Shown one piece after another: positions 34,388-42,645 of a DNA stretch of 64,000 bases. The stretch is taken from contig CAJTMY010000011.1 of the NCBI GenBank assembly GCA_910577355.1, positions 1-64,000 of the forward strand, read 5' to 3'. The stretch comes from an uncultured Muribaculaceae bacterium. GTDB lineage: Bacteria > Bacteroidota > Bacteroidia > Bacteroidales > Muribaculaceae. The position numbers and the translations under genes were made by a program. The notes below the pieces were generated by a model that saw only the letters and a list, made by a program, of their open reading frames with translations, had not been told where the DNA came from and did not search any database. Each line of letters opens with the position of its first letter. The first letter of the stretch is position 1.

Positions 34388-35848
34388 TCATGCCTTGAGA
34401 TCGGCAATCTTCTCGAGTGTGCGGGTGAGCTGTCCCCAGAAACGCTCGACAGCAGGGATAAACATACGTTCGCTGGGCGAGTGGACATTCTGGAGTGTCG
34501 GGCCGAACGATACCATGTCGAGATGCGGAAGTTTCTCCTTGAACAGGCCGCACTCGAGGCCTGCGTGGATTGCCTTTATGGCGGGTTTCACACCGTATAG
34601 TTCTTCATATGCATCCGAAGCGAGGTGCATGATGGTCGAGTTCATATTCGGCTTCCAGCCGGGGTATCCGTCGCCGTGGGACACCGTGGCACCTGCAAGT
34701 TCGAATACAGCTTCGACCTGATGCGCTATATCCCATTTGCGCGATTCGACAGACGAACGCTGCGAGGTGGTGACGAGGATACCGTTGTCGGGCTGCATCT
34801 TGACGGAAGCGAGGTTGGTGGATGTCTCAACGAGTCCCTCGAGGTCGCGGCTCATCGATACGACTCCGTGGGGTGCGCAGTAAAGGGCCGAGATAAGATG
34901 ATACGCGGTGGTGGAGTCGACGCAGAAGTCGGGGCGCTCGACCGACTCGATGGTGAGTTCGATGGTAGGCTCGATGCCTTCGTACTCATCTTTGACATCG
35001 GCCACATACTGATTGAAGGCAGCAACGACGTCCTCCTTGCGCGATGTGTGCACGCCGAATATGGCATGGGCGGCACGCGGAATGGCGTTACGGAGATTGC
35101 CTCCGTCTATCTCGCATAGCGACAGCTCGTATTTCTTGCCCATAGCCCACAGGAAGCGGGCGAGGAGCTTGTTGGCGTTGGCACGGCCGAGGTGGATGTC
35201 TCCGCCCGAATGTCCGCCCAGGCCTTTCGAGATATCGAATTTGAAGTAATGGAAGTCGGTGGGAGCCATCGAACGGTCGTAGTGGAAGAGACATGTGGTG
35301 TCGACACCGCCGGCGCAGCCTACGAATATCTCGGCATCATCCTCACTGTCGAGGTTCAGGAGCATCTGTCCGCTTATCATGCCGTCGCCGAGGTTGTTGG
35401 CGCCTGTGAGGCCGGTCTCTTCGTCGACAGTAAAGAGACATTCCACGGGGCCGTGTACGAGGGTATCGTCGACGAGTACGGCGAGAGCGGCTGCCATGCC
35501 GATGCCGTTGTCGGCGCCGAGAGTGGTGCCGTCGGCGTGCAGCCAGTCGCCGTCGACGATGGTCTTGATAGCGTTGTTCTCGAAGTCAAACGACTTGTCG
35601 TTGCTTTCGCACACCATATCCATGTGTGCCTGGAGTATTACGGTGGGGGCTCCTTCCTTGCCGGCGGTGGCAGGCTTGGTCATAACGACATTGCCGATGG
35701 CGTCGGTCTTGGCGAATATGCCGTGCTCGGCGGCGAAGTCGAGGAGAAACTTCCGAATCTTACCTTCCTTTTTGGAGGGACGTGGCACCTGTGTGATCCG
35801 GTCGAAGATACCGAATACGAGTGCCGGCTTGAGGTCTTTGATAGTCAT
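34388..35848 (-). CDS. pepD: Aminoacyl-histidine dipeptidase (M20 family)
   Basis: 486 aa, full length for PepD. M20 metal/catalytic motifs: VILQAHMDMVCES (His, Asp), DGTTLGADNGIGMAAALA (bridging Asp), FTVDEETGLTGA (catalytic Glu-Glu), NLDSEDDAEIFVGCAGG, and a C-terminal AIHAGLECGLFKEK (metal His-Glu). It is cytosolic and hydrolyses Xaa-His and other dipeptides. It is monocistronic with its own terminator. Confidence 0.96.
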   Translation of the reverse strand: MTIKDLKPALVFGIFDRITQVPRPSKKEGKIRKFLLDFAAEHGIFAKTDAIGNVVMTKPATAGKEGAPTVILQAHMDMVCESNDKSFDFENNAIKTIVDGDWLHADGTTLGADNGIGMAAALAVLVDDTLVHGPVECLFTVDEETGLTGANNLGDGMISGQMLLNLDSEDDAEIFVGCAGGVDTTCLFHYDRSMAPTDFHYFKFDISKGLGGHSGGDIHLGRANANKLLARFLWAMGKKYELSLCEIDGGNLRNAIPRAAHAIFGVHTSRKEDVVAAFNQYVADVKDEYEGIEPTIELTIESVERPDFCVDSTTAYHLISALYCAPHGVVSMSRDLEGLVETSTNLASVKMQPDNGILVTTSQRSSVESRKWDIAHQVEAVFELAGATVSHGDGYPGWKPNMNSTIMHLASDAYEELYGVKPAIKAIHAGLECGLFKEKLPHLDMVSFGPTLQNVHSPSERMFIPAVERFWGQLTRTLEKIADLKA

Positions 35849-36027
35849 AATATCAATTTAGGTTTAGGGGAATGATTCCTTTAAAAAATGTTTTAAGAAC
35901 GATATACGTTTATTACCGAATGTTAAATTTATTTATTTCGGCCCTCTAAGTTACAAATTATTTTCGAGAAAATACAAAAAATCATCCAATCCTTGCTATA
36001 TTTGCACTGTAAAAGCAAATCCGGTTC

Positions 36028-36201
36028 ATGAAATTGGCAATTCTGACAATAATAATCCTTGCAGTGTCGTTCTTATTGCTCGGCATCAAGGTGCTTTTTG
36101 TCAAGGGAGCAAAATTTCCTGCGGGGCATGTGGGAGATTCGGCCGCTCTTCGCAAAAAAGGCATCGGATGTGCTTCTCATACCTCTATAAATCAGAAATA
36201 A
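36028..36201 (+). CDS. Small conserved single-pass membrane protein (57 aa)
   Basis: Open frame MKLAILTIIILAVSFLLLGI, then KVLFVKGAKFPAGHVGDSAA and LRKKGIGCASHTSINQK. It has one N-terminal transmembrane helix followed by a K-FP-x-x-H-x-G/x-N-AL-KKGIxCA tail, a pattern I recognise from short uncharacterised Bacteroidota membrane proteins, usually about 60-70 aa. It lies 41 bp upstream of the OmpH/Skp-like gene. The final Cys suggests a redox or metal role, but none is known. Conservation is from memory and was not computed. Confidence 0.7.
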   Translation: MKLAILTIIILAVSFLLLGIKVLFVKGAKFPAGHVGDSAALRKKGIGCASHTSINQK

Positions 36202-36242
36202 GAAAAATTCCATTAATCACGGAGAAATCCATAATTACAGAC

Positions 36243-36836
36243 ATGAAAAAACTTATACTCGCCGTCGCCACCGTTATTGCCTTCGCGGGCACATCCTGCT
36301 CCGATTCAGGCAAAAGCAGCGTGCTCAGCGCGGCTCGTCCCGCCGGCGATTCTGTGGCCGCACGTTGCAACATCCGATACATCGACGTCGACTCCGTCCT
36401 GAGCGCATACACACTCGCACAGGAACTCACCGCCCAGCAGCAGAAAGAAATGATCGCCTTTGAGAGCGCCGCCCGCCAGAAAGACACTGATCTGCAGCGC
36501 CTCCAGAATTCGATCCAGACAAAATATCAGAACAACGGCTACCTCACACAAGAGTCGATGGAAGCCGACATGAAGAGCCTTCAGCAGAAGCAGACCGAGG
36601 CCAACAACTGGGCCAACACACACCAGAACCGCCTCGCGCAACTTGTAGCCCAGCAACAGCAACGCCTCAACGATTCGCTCCAGAACTTCCTGCGCGACTA
36701 CAACGCCGTATACCACTACGACGCCATCCTTGACAAGAAAGTGGGCTTTTTCGATCCATCGCTCGACATCACCGCCGACATCATCAACGGCCTCAACGAG
36801 CGCTATACCCCCGCCAAAGAAGAAGCCAAGAAATAA
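36243..36836 (+). CDS. OmpH/Skp-family periplasmic chaperone-like lipoprotein
   Basis: 197 aa. A signal sequence ends in a lipobox-like AGTSC (about residue 20). A short strand NIRYIDVDSVLSAYTLAQEL is diagnostic of the OmpH/Skp start, and is followed by a Gln-rich antiparallel coiled coil (about 60-155) and a C-terminal strand region (YHYDAILDKKVGFFDPSLDI). Skp proteins hold unfolded outer-membrane proteins in the periplasm. In place of the BamA/lpxD context its neighbours here are a 57-residue membrane protein and rpsA. The length is normal. Confidence 0.9.
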   Translation: MKKLILAVATVIAFAGTSCSDSGKSSVLSAARPAGDSVAARCNIRYIDVDSVLSAYTLAQELTAQQQKEMIAFESAARQKDTDLQRLQNSIQTKYQNNGYLTQESMEADMKSLQQKQTEANNWANTHQNRLAQLVAQQQQRLNDSLQNFLRDYNAVYHYDAILDKKVGFFDPSLDITADIINGLNERYTPAKEEAKK

Positions 36837-36867
36837 TTTCTATCCCCTGTATATAAAAGATTATATG

Positions 36868-36900
36868 CCGTGGCTCCCCGCAACAGGAGCCACGGTTTTT
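36868..36900 (+). terminator. Terminator of the OmpH-like gene
   Basis: Perfect stem CCGTGGCTCC / GGAGCCACGG with an 8-nt loop and five T. Confidence 0.88.
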
Positions 36901-36962
36901 ATGCACGTATAATTTTTATTGCAAAAAGCATTGAAGGCCTTGCAGATCAGTGAAAAAATTAT

Positions 36963-36970
36963 TACCTTTG
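36963..36970 (+). promoter_or_regulatory. rpsA -7 promoter box TACCTTTG
   Basis: The same octamer as the rplS and gyrA promoters, followed by C. The leader to the rpsA ATG is about 80 nt, a length that could host autogenous control. Confidence 0.7.
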
Positions 36971-37056
36971 CGGCGCAAAAGCGGGCTCTGACCACTTTTG
37001 CGCGCCGGCGAGTGTGTCGCAGGCGCTTTCAATTAACATTATTACTAACTTTTTAA

Positions 37057-38838
37057 ATGGCAGAAGAAACCAAAAGCCCTATCGAGGATTTCGATTGGGA
37101 CGCCTATGAAAAAGGCGAAACCGCCGGTGAGAAAAGCCGTGAGGAACTCACCCGCACCTACGATGAATCGCTCAACACCGTAAAGGACAAGGATGTAATC
37201 GAAGGTACCATAATCGCACTCAACAAGCGCGAAGCCGTGGTTAACATCGGTTATAAGAGCGACGGCATCATCCCGATGAGCGAATTCCGCTACAACCCCG
37301 ACATAAAGGTCGGCGACACAGTGGAAGTGTTCATTGAAAACCAGGAAGACAAAAAAGGCCAGCTTATCCTGTCGCACAAGAAGGCTCGCGCATCACGCTC
37401 CTGGGAGCGCATCAACGCCGCCCTCGCCAACGACGAGATCATCAAAGGCTTCATCAAATGCCGCACCAAAGGCGGCATGATCGTCGACGTATTCGGCATC
37501 GAGGCATTCCTCCCCGGATCGCAGATCGACGTAAAACCCATCCGCGACTACGACGTATATGTTGGCAAGACCATGGAATTCAAGGTCGTTAAGATCAACG
37601 AGGAATTCAAGAACGTCGTTATATCCCACAAGGCTCTCATCGAGGCCGAGCTCGAGCAGCAGAAGCGCGAGATCATCTCCAAGCTCGAGAAGGGCCAGGT
37701 ACTCGAGGGTACCGTCAAGAACATCACCACCTACGGCGTATTCATCGACCTCGGCGGTGTTGACGGTCTCATCCATATCACAGACCTCAGCTGGGGCCGC
37801 GTAAGCCATCCCGAAGAGGTTGTGCAGCTCGACCAGAAGCTCAATGTCGTTATTCTCGACTTCGACGACGAGAAGAAGCGCATCGCCCTCGGTCTCAAGC
37901 AGCTCCAGCCCCATCCATGGGATGCACTCGATCCCGACCTCAAGGTTGGCGACCACGTTCACGGCAAGGTTGTGGTGATGGCCGACTACGGCGCATTCCT
38001 TGAGATCGCCCCCGGCGTGGAAGGTCTTATCCACGTGAGCGAGATGTCATGGAGCCAGCACCTGCGTTCGGCCCAGGACTTCATGAAGGTAGGCGACGAG
38101 GTTGAGGCAGTGATCCTCACACTCGACCGCGAGGATCGCAAGATGAGCCTCGGCATCAAGCAGCTCAAGAACGATCCCTGGGAAAACATCGAGGAGAAAT
38201 ATCCCGTGGGCAGCCGCCACACCGCACGTGTGCGCAACTTCACCAACTTCGGCGTATTCGTCGAGATCGAGGAAGGTGTCGACGGCCTCATCCACATCTC
38301 CGACCTCTCGTGGACCAAGAAGATCAAACACCCCAGCGAATTCACCCAGGTGGGCAATGACATCGAAGTGGAAGTTCTCGCCATCGACAAGGACAACCGC
38401 CGCCTAAGCCTCGGCCACAAGCAGCTCGAGGAGAACCCCTGGGATGTATTCGAGACTATCTTCACCGTCGGCTCCGTACACGAAGGCACCATCATCGAGA
38501 TGCTCGAAAAGGGCGCTGTCGTTGCTCTCCCCTACGGCGTGGAAGGCTTCGCCACTCCCAAGCATCTTGTGAAGGAAGACGGCAGCCAGGCAAAGATCGA
38601 CGAGAAACTCAACTTCAAGGTTATCGAGTTCAACAAGGATGCCAAGCGAATCATCCTGTCGCACAGCCGCATCTTCGAGGATGAGGCACGCGCCGACAAG
38701 GCAGCAGAGCGCAAGGCAAAGCGTCAGCCCCGCAAACAGGCCGAGGAAGCTCCTGTATCGGCCACTCCGATCGAGAAGACCACTCTCGGCGACCTCGAGG
38801 CTCTCGCAGCCCTCAAGGAGAAGCTCTCCGGCAAGTAA
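37057..38838 (+). CDS. rpsA: 30S ribosomal protein S1
   Basis: 593 aa with an acidic N-terminus and six S1 RNA-binding repeats. Examples: GTIIALNKREAVVNIGYKSD (repeat 1), KGFIKCRTKGGMIVDVFGIE (2), GTVKNITTYGVFIDLGGVDG (3), GKVVVMADYGAFLEIAPGVE (4), ARVRNFTNFGVFVEIEEGVD (5), and GTIIEMLEKGAVVALPYGVE (6). The C-terminus is a basic/alanine tail. It recruits mRNA to the 30S subunit, which matters in Bacteroidota where Shine-Dalgarno motifs are weak. Monocistronic. Confidence 0.97.
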   Translation: MAEETKSPIEDFDWDAYEKGETAGEKSREELTRTYDESLNTVKDKDVIEGTIIALNKREAVVNIGYKSDGIIPMSEFRYNPDIKVGDTVEVFIENQEDKKGQLILSHKKARASRSWERINAALANDEIIKGFIKCRTKGGMIVDVFGIEAFLPGSQIDVKPIRDYDVYVGKTMEFKVVKINEEFKNVVISHKALIEAELEQQKREIISKLEKGQVLEGTVKNITTYGVFIDLGGVDGLIHITDLSWGRVSHPEEVVQLDQKLNVVILDFDDEKKRIALGLKQLQPHPWDALDPDLKVGDHVHGKVVVMADYGAFLEIAPGVEGLIHVSEMSWSQHLRSAQDFMKVGDEVEAVILTLDREDRKMSLGIKQLKNDPWENIEEKYPVGSRHTARVRNFTNFGVFVEIEEGVDGLIHISDLSWTKKIKHPSEFTQVGNDIEVEVLAIDKDNRRLSLGHKQLEENPWDVFETIFTVGSVHEGTIIEMLEKGAVVALPYGVEGFATPKHLVKEDGSQAKIDEKLNFKVIEFNKDAKRIILSHSRIFEDEARADKAAERKAKRQPRKQAEEAPVSATPIEKTTLGDLEALAALKEKLSGK

Positions 38839-38857
38839 TCAATCGCCCCACAAATAC

Positions 38858-38893
38858 AACGTCGCGACTGCATCGGCAGCCGCGACGTTTTTT
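38858..38893 (+). terminator. Terminator of rpsA
   Basis: Stem AACGTCGCG / CGCGACGTT with a 14-nt loop and six T. Confidence 0.88.
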
Positions 38894-38939
38894 ATATCCG
38901 CCCCGCACACGGATTACACAGATTTCCATTGATTATTTA

Positions 38940-39197
38940 GAGGGTGTTTAATAATAAATGTTAAGATCAGGGTCGCATATGTTGAGTCGATTTTTGACTT
39001 GTGGCGAAGGAGTGTACTTGATGTACACGACTGAGGAACAAGGTAAAAAGCGGCCAAGATATGCGATACGGATGTAATTTTGACATCAAGCACCCCATCG
39101 CCGAAAATACAAATCAGTTGACAGAATATATTAAAATATGAAATACAATACCCTTGAGCGACCGCCCTGAGCTTAACATTTATTATTAAACACCCTC
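38940..39197. mobile_element. MITE-like element, 258 bp, 33-bp inverted ends, TTA target duplication
   Basis: The left end begins GAGGGTGTTTAATAATAA and its reverse complement forms the right end. The ends match over 33 bp with one mismatch at position 27 (38940-38972 against 39165-39197). Both ends are flanked directly by TTA (38937-38939 and 39198-39200), a 3-bp target duplication as made by IS5-group transposases. The interior has no transposase; it holds an imperfect long hairpin (38973-39066, TCGCATAT...ATATGCGA) with GTGTAC-TTGAT-GTACAC at its tip. It lies in the gap after rpsA and needs a transposase in trans. Confidence 0.85.
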
Positions 39198-39284
39198 TTA
39201 ATGTTTTACCACAAGGAGAGACTCCGTATGCCATCAGCATGGCTGTGGCGTCCTGTAAACGCCTATGCCGCCGGGAGCGCGACC

Positions 39285-39899
39285 TTATTCCTCAAATTGT
39301 CCGAGGCCTTGGCGTAGCACCACGGGAGCGGAAGAATCGGTGATATCGACAATAGTCGACGGCTCGGTGTGCCCAATGCCGCCGTCGGCCAACACAGCCA
39401 CATCGTTGCTGTAAGCGAGCGACAAGGCATCCGGATCGGCGATGCTCCCGGGAGCCTCAGCCGGCGGATTCACAGAAGCGGTAAGCAGCGGCGCGCCGAG
39501 TGCGTCGGCGAGCGATACCGCAATCCTGTTGTGGGGGATGCGCACACCCACCGTCTTGCGCCCCTTGAACACCTTGGGGAGTTTTGTCGACGCAGGCAGT
39601 ATGAAAGTGAACGGCCCCGGCAGATATTGACGCAGGATGCGGAAAGCCCTGTTGTCGATACGGGCGTATTCGGCAGCCTGCGATATGTCGGCACAGACTA
39701 TCGACAGCAGGTTTTTGTCGGGGTTGAGACCTTTGAGACGACACAGGCGTTCGATAGCCCTCTGGTTCAAAGCGTCACAGCCGAGAGCATAAAGGCTGTC
39801 GGTGGGATATATCACGATATCGCCGCGGCGCAACGCATCGGCCATGGCATCAATGTGGCGGGAATTCACCGAGCCATCGTAAAATTTGAGTATCTGCAT
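39285..39899 (-). CDS. Sua5/YciO/YrdC-family protein (threonylcarbamoyladenylate synthase-like)
   Basis: 204 aa, a single YrdC domain. Conserved features: RRGDIVIYPTDSLYALGCDA (substrate pocket), AIERLCRLKGLNPDKNLLSI (KxR-like nucleotide site), LRQYLPGPFTFILPASTKLP (PGP-T-IL) and KTVGVRIPHNRIAVSL. YrdC/TsaC proteins make threonylcarbamoyl-AMP for tRNA t6A; the YciO branch is a close relative with less certain activity. This member could be either, since no Sua5 C-terminal domain is present. It lies downstream of the glycogen operon with a REP-like palindrome between. Confidence 0.88.
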   Translation of the reverse strand: MQILKFYDGSVNSRHIDAMADALRRGDIVIYPTDSLYALGCDALNQRAIERLCRLKGLNPDKNLLSIVCADISQAAEYARIDNRAFRILRQYLPGPFTFILPASTKLPKVFKGRKTVGVRIPHNRIAVSLADALGAPLLTASVNPPAEAPGSIADPDALSLAYSNDVAVLADGGIGHTEPSTIVDITDSSAPVVLRQGLGQFEE

Positions 39900-39907
39900 A
39901 ATTTTCA

Positions 39908-39936
39908 GTAGGGACGCACTGGCTGCGCGTCCCTAC
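39908..39936. repeat. REP-like palindrome, copy 2 (GTAGGGACGCA...TGCGCGTCCCTAC)
   Basis: Related to the palindrome at 6135-6157: both share GGACGCAC and GTCCCTAC arms around a short spacer. This copy has longer arms (GTAGGGACGC / GCGTCCCTAC). It lies 9 bp from the GH57 stop, where it could act as a transcript end. Confidence 0.65.
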
Positions 39937-39945
39937 TATTTACAT

Positions 39946-41343
39946 TTATTCGGCCTTCTTGGCGGTTTTCTTGGCACGAGTCTTTTTGACCGGCTTCTCG
40001 GGCTCGGGGGCAGCTTTATCGCGCAACTGATGCTCGATATTATATTGCTCGAGGTTCTTGCTCATCGATTCCTTCTCGCGGGTGAGCTCGGCGATCTCGC
40101 GCTCCTGATTACGGATGGTCTTGAGCAACGAATTCAGCTCCTCGTTGTCGATTGTGAGCGGATATTGCTCGTCGACACGCACAAGGAAGTCGGCAAGCAC
40201 GTTCATATAGTTTGTGAAAGCCTGGTAGGGAGTCTCGTAGGGACTGAACTGGCTATGCACGGCACCATCGGCAAAGTGCTTGGTCGACATATAGTAGAAG
40301 TGGTCTGATCCCTGAAGATACCACCAATCCTGCTTGAGGCGGCGGTCTTCGCACAGACGGACGCGCTCACCGGCCCGGTAGAGCTTGTCGAGAGCCTCGT
40401 GCTGCAAGGCATTGCCGATCCATGCAGAAGTATCGCGGGCCTCGTCGGCGCCCGAGATGGCATGCACGACTGCAAGTTCGCCAACAGGTTTGAGCTTCGA
40501 TACGGCGTCGGACGGTGTCCAGAACTCTATGCCGCGCTCGTTGGCAAAACGTGGCAGAGCCTCGAGGAACTGAAGTATACCGCTCGAAGCAGGCTGCAAC
40601 GAGCCGAATGTCTCGAGATTGAGGCATAGGTTGATTATCTGCTCCTCGGGAGGCGTGGCGGCGATCCAGTCCATGTACTTGTCGGCTGTGAGAGGAAAGG
40701 CGTCCCACGATGTGTCGGAGAAGCGGAACGCGATGTCGTCGGACAGCTTGTCGTTCTTGAGCAGGAGTTTGAGTTTGGGAGCCGATGCGGCCGAGTAAAC
40801 ATAGTCGGCCGACTTCCATCCCAGAATGTGCTTGACACCCTCGGTGATGCATCCTTTGAAGCCCATGCCGAGAATCTGGGGCGCGATGTCGTCGGAATAT
40901 ATAAGCTCGGTGTTACGGAATACCTTGGGCTTGACTCCGAAAAGTTCGTGGAGCTTGCGGCATTGCATCTCCACCTGCTGCCGGAATTCCTCGGGGTCGT
41001 ACAGCGAAGCGAGCGAGTGGGCATAGGGTGTGGCTATGAACTCCACCTTGCCCGTATCGGCGAGCCTGCGCAGAAGGTCGATAAACTCAGGCACGTATTG
41101 CTCGAACTGCTCGATGGCTACGCCCGTTATCGATATGGAACAACGAAAAGCCCCCTTGGTGTCGTTGATCATGCGCAACAGTGTCTCGGCTGCCGGTATG
41201 TAGCTCTGATGGGCGATGCGCGTCACGATGTCGTCGTTGAGGAAGTCATCGTAATAATAGTGGTCGTTACCGATATCGAAGAAGCGATAGCGTTTGAGAC
41301 GAAACGGCTGATGTATCTCGAAATTTAGACTTACGGCTTTCAT
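39946..41343 (-). CDS. GH57 alpha-amylase/alpha-glucan hydrolase
   Basis: 465 aa, cytosolic. GH57 landmarks: SLNFEIHQPFRLKRYRF with the family's His at the N-terminus, ISITGVAIEQFEQY, and KVFRNTELIYSDDIAPQILG with the catalytic Glu in NTELIY. LGWKSADYVY and NLCLNLETFGSLQ follow. A C-terminal coiled segment (EREIAELTREKESMSKNLEQ) ends in a Lys/Ala-rich tail (KTRAKKTAKKAE), unlike the core family. It is the third gene of a glycogen operon with a GT4 synthase and a debranching enzyme; cleavage of internal alpha-1,4 glucan is the likely role. Confidence 0.93.
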   Translation of the reverse strand: MKAVSLNFEIHQPFRLKRYRFFDIGNDHYYYDDFLNDDIVTRIAHQSYIPAAETLLRMINDTKGAFRCSISITGVAIEQFEQYVPEFIDLLRRLADTGKVEFIATPYAHSLASLYDPEEFRQQVEMQCRKLHELFGVKPKVFRNTELIYSDDIAPQILGMGFKGCITEGVKHILGWKSADYVYSAASAPKLKLLLKNDKLSDDIAFRFSDTSWDAFPLTADKYMDWIAATPPEEQIINLCLNLETFGSLQPASSGILQFLEALPRFANERGIEFWTPSDAVSKLKPVGELAVVHAISGADEARDTSAWIGNALQHEALDKLYRAGERVRLCEDRRLKQDWWYLQGSDHFYYMSTKHFADGAVHSQFSPYETPYQAFTNYMNVLADFLVRVDEQYPLTIDNEELNSLLKTIRNQEREIAELTREKESMSKNLEQYNIEHQLRDKAAPEPEKPVKKTRAKKTAKKAE

Positions 41344-41359
41344 ATGTGATGATTACTGA

Positions 41360-42619
41360 TTAGCGGTTGAGAACTTTTTTGTATATGTCGATTACTTTCT
41401 TGCCGGCCTTGTCCCAGGTTATCTGAGCCACCTCGGCGAGGCCCTCCTCGCGGAGCGTGCGATAGAGAGCGGGATATGATATGATGGCGTTGATGGCGTC
41501 GGCCATAGCGTCGATGTCCCAGTAATCGGTCTTGATCACATGGTTGAGGATCTCGGCGCAGCCGCTCTGCTTCGATATTATCGAAGGGACGCCCATCTGC
41601 ATGGCCTCGAGCGGCGATATGCCGAACGGCTCGGATACCGACGGCATGATATATACGTCCGATGCCTTTAGCATCTCGTAGACCTGTTTGCCTTTCTGGA
41701 AACCTGGGAAGTGAAAGCGGTCGGCGATGCCACGCTCAGCGGCAAGGTCAATCATCTTGTCCATCATGTCGCCCGAGCCTGCCATCACAAAACGTACGTT
41801 GTGGTTGTTCTTGAGTACCTTGGCGGCTGCCTCGACAAAATATTCCGGGCCTTTCTGCATGGTGATGCGGCCTAGGAATGTAACGACCTTCTCCTTGGGC
41901 TTCTGTGTCTGCACATCAAGCAGTTCGCGACTCAGAGGAACCACGGCGTTATGCACGGTGGTCACCTTGGCCGGATCTATTCCATACTTTTCTATCACAG
42001 TCTGGCGGGTGAGATTCGACACCGTGATGATGTGGTCGGCATGTATCATGCCGTCGCGTTCGATATTGAATACAGTGGGATTCACATTACCACGCGAACG
42101 GTCATAATCGGTGGCGTGCACATGGATCACAAGTGGCTTGCCGGTAACCTGCTTGGCATGGATACCGGCAGGATAAGTGAGCCAGTCGTGCGAGTGGATG
42201 ATATCGAAATCCACCGTGCGGGCTATCACACCGGCCGTGATGGAGTAGTTATTGATCTCCTCGAGCAGATTGTCGGGATAGCGGCCCGAAAACTCGAGGC
42301 AGCCGAGATCATTGGTGCGCATGTAGTTGAAGTCGGCGTAGATGTGGTCGCGCAGACGGAAGTATAAGTCCGGATCCATCAGTTTGCCTATACGCTGCTC
42401 CACATAGTCGCGGCTCACGTCGCGCCAGGCCACCGGCACCTGGGAGGCGCCTATGATGTGGGCGAAGGAGCGATCCTCGTCGCCCCACGGCTTAGGGATG
42501 ACGAATGTGATGTCCATGTCGCCGTTCTGCCACATGCCTTGTGTGAGGCCGTAGGATGCTGTACCGAGACCTCCGAGAATATGGGGTGGAAATTCCCACC
42601 CGAACATTAGAGCTTTCAT
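41360..42619 (-). CDS. GT4 glycosyltransferase, glycogen synthase-like
   Basis: 419 aa with two Rossmann lobes. The N-lobe starts MKALMFGWEFPPHILGGLGT, with the donor-binding GG-G loop, and includes FDIIHSHDWLTYPAGIHAKQ. The C-lobe has VVTFLGRITMQKGPEYFVEA and YIMPSVSEPFGISPLEAMQM, with the E-x7-E donor motif. In Bacteroidota this gene is usually found with a GH57 amylase and a debranching enzyme, as here (16- and 26-bp gaps), which supports a role in glycogen or alpha-glucan synthesis. Confidence 0.93.
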   Translation of the reverse strand: MKALMFGWEFPPHILGGLGTASYGLTQGMWQNGDMDITFVIPKPWGDEDRSFAHIIGASQVPVAWRDVSRDYVEQRIGKLMDPDLYFRLRDHIYADFNYMRTNDLGCLEFSGRYPDNLLEEINNYSITAGVIARTVDFDIIHSHDWLTYPAGIHAKQVTGKPLVIHVHATDYDRSRGNVNPTVFNIERDGMIHADHIITVSNLTRQTVIEKYGIDPAKVTTVHNAVVPLSRELLDVQTQKPKEKVVTFLGRITMQKGPEYFVEAAAKVLKNNHNVRFVMAGSGDMMDKMIDLAAERGIADRFHFPGFQKGKQVYEMLKASDVYIMPSVSEPFGISPLEAMQMGVPSIISKQSGCAEILNHVIKTDYWDIDAMADAINAIISYPALYRTLREEGLAEVAQITWDKAGKKVIDIYKKVLNR

Positions 42620-42645
42620 TGTATTGAGATTGAAGAGTGGGATGT

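Noticed and set aside
38914..39240. Minus-strand ORF (108 aa) inside the MITE
   Set aside because: It spans the inverted ends and interior hairpin of the element; no transposase features.
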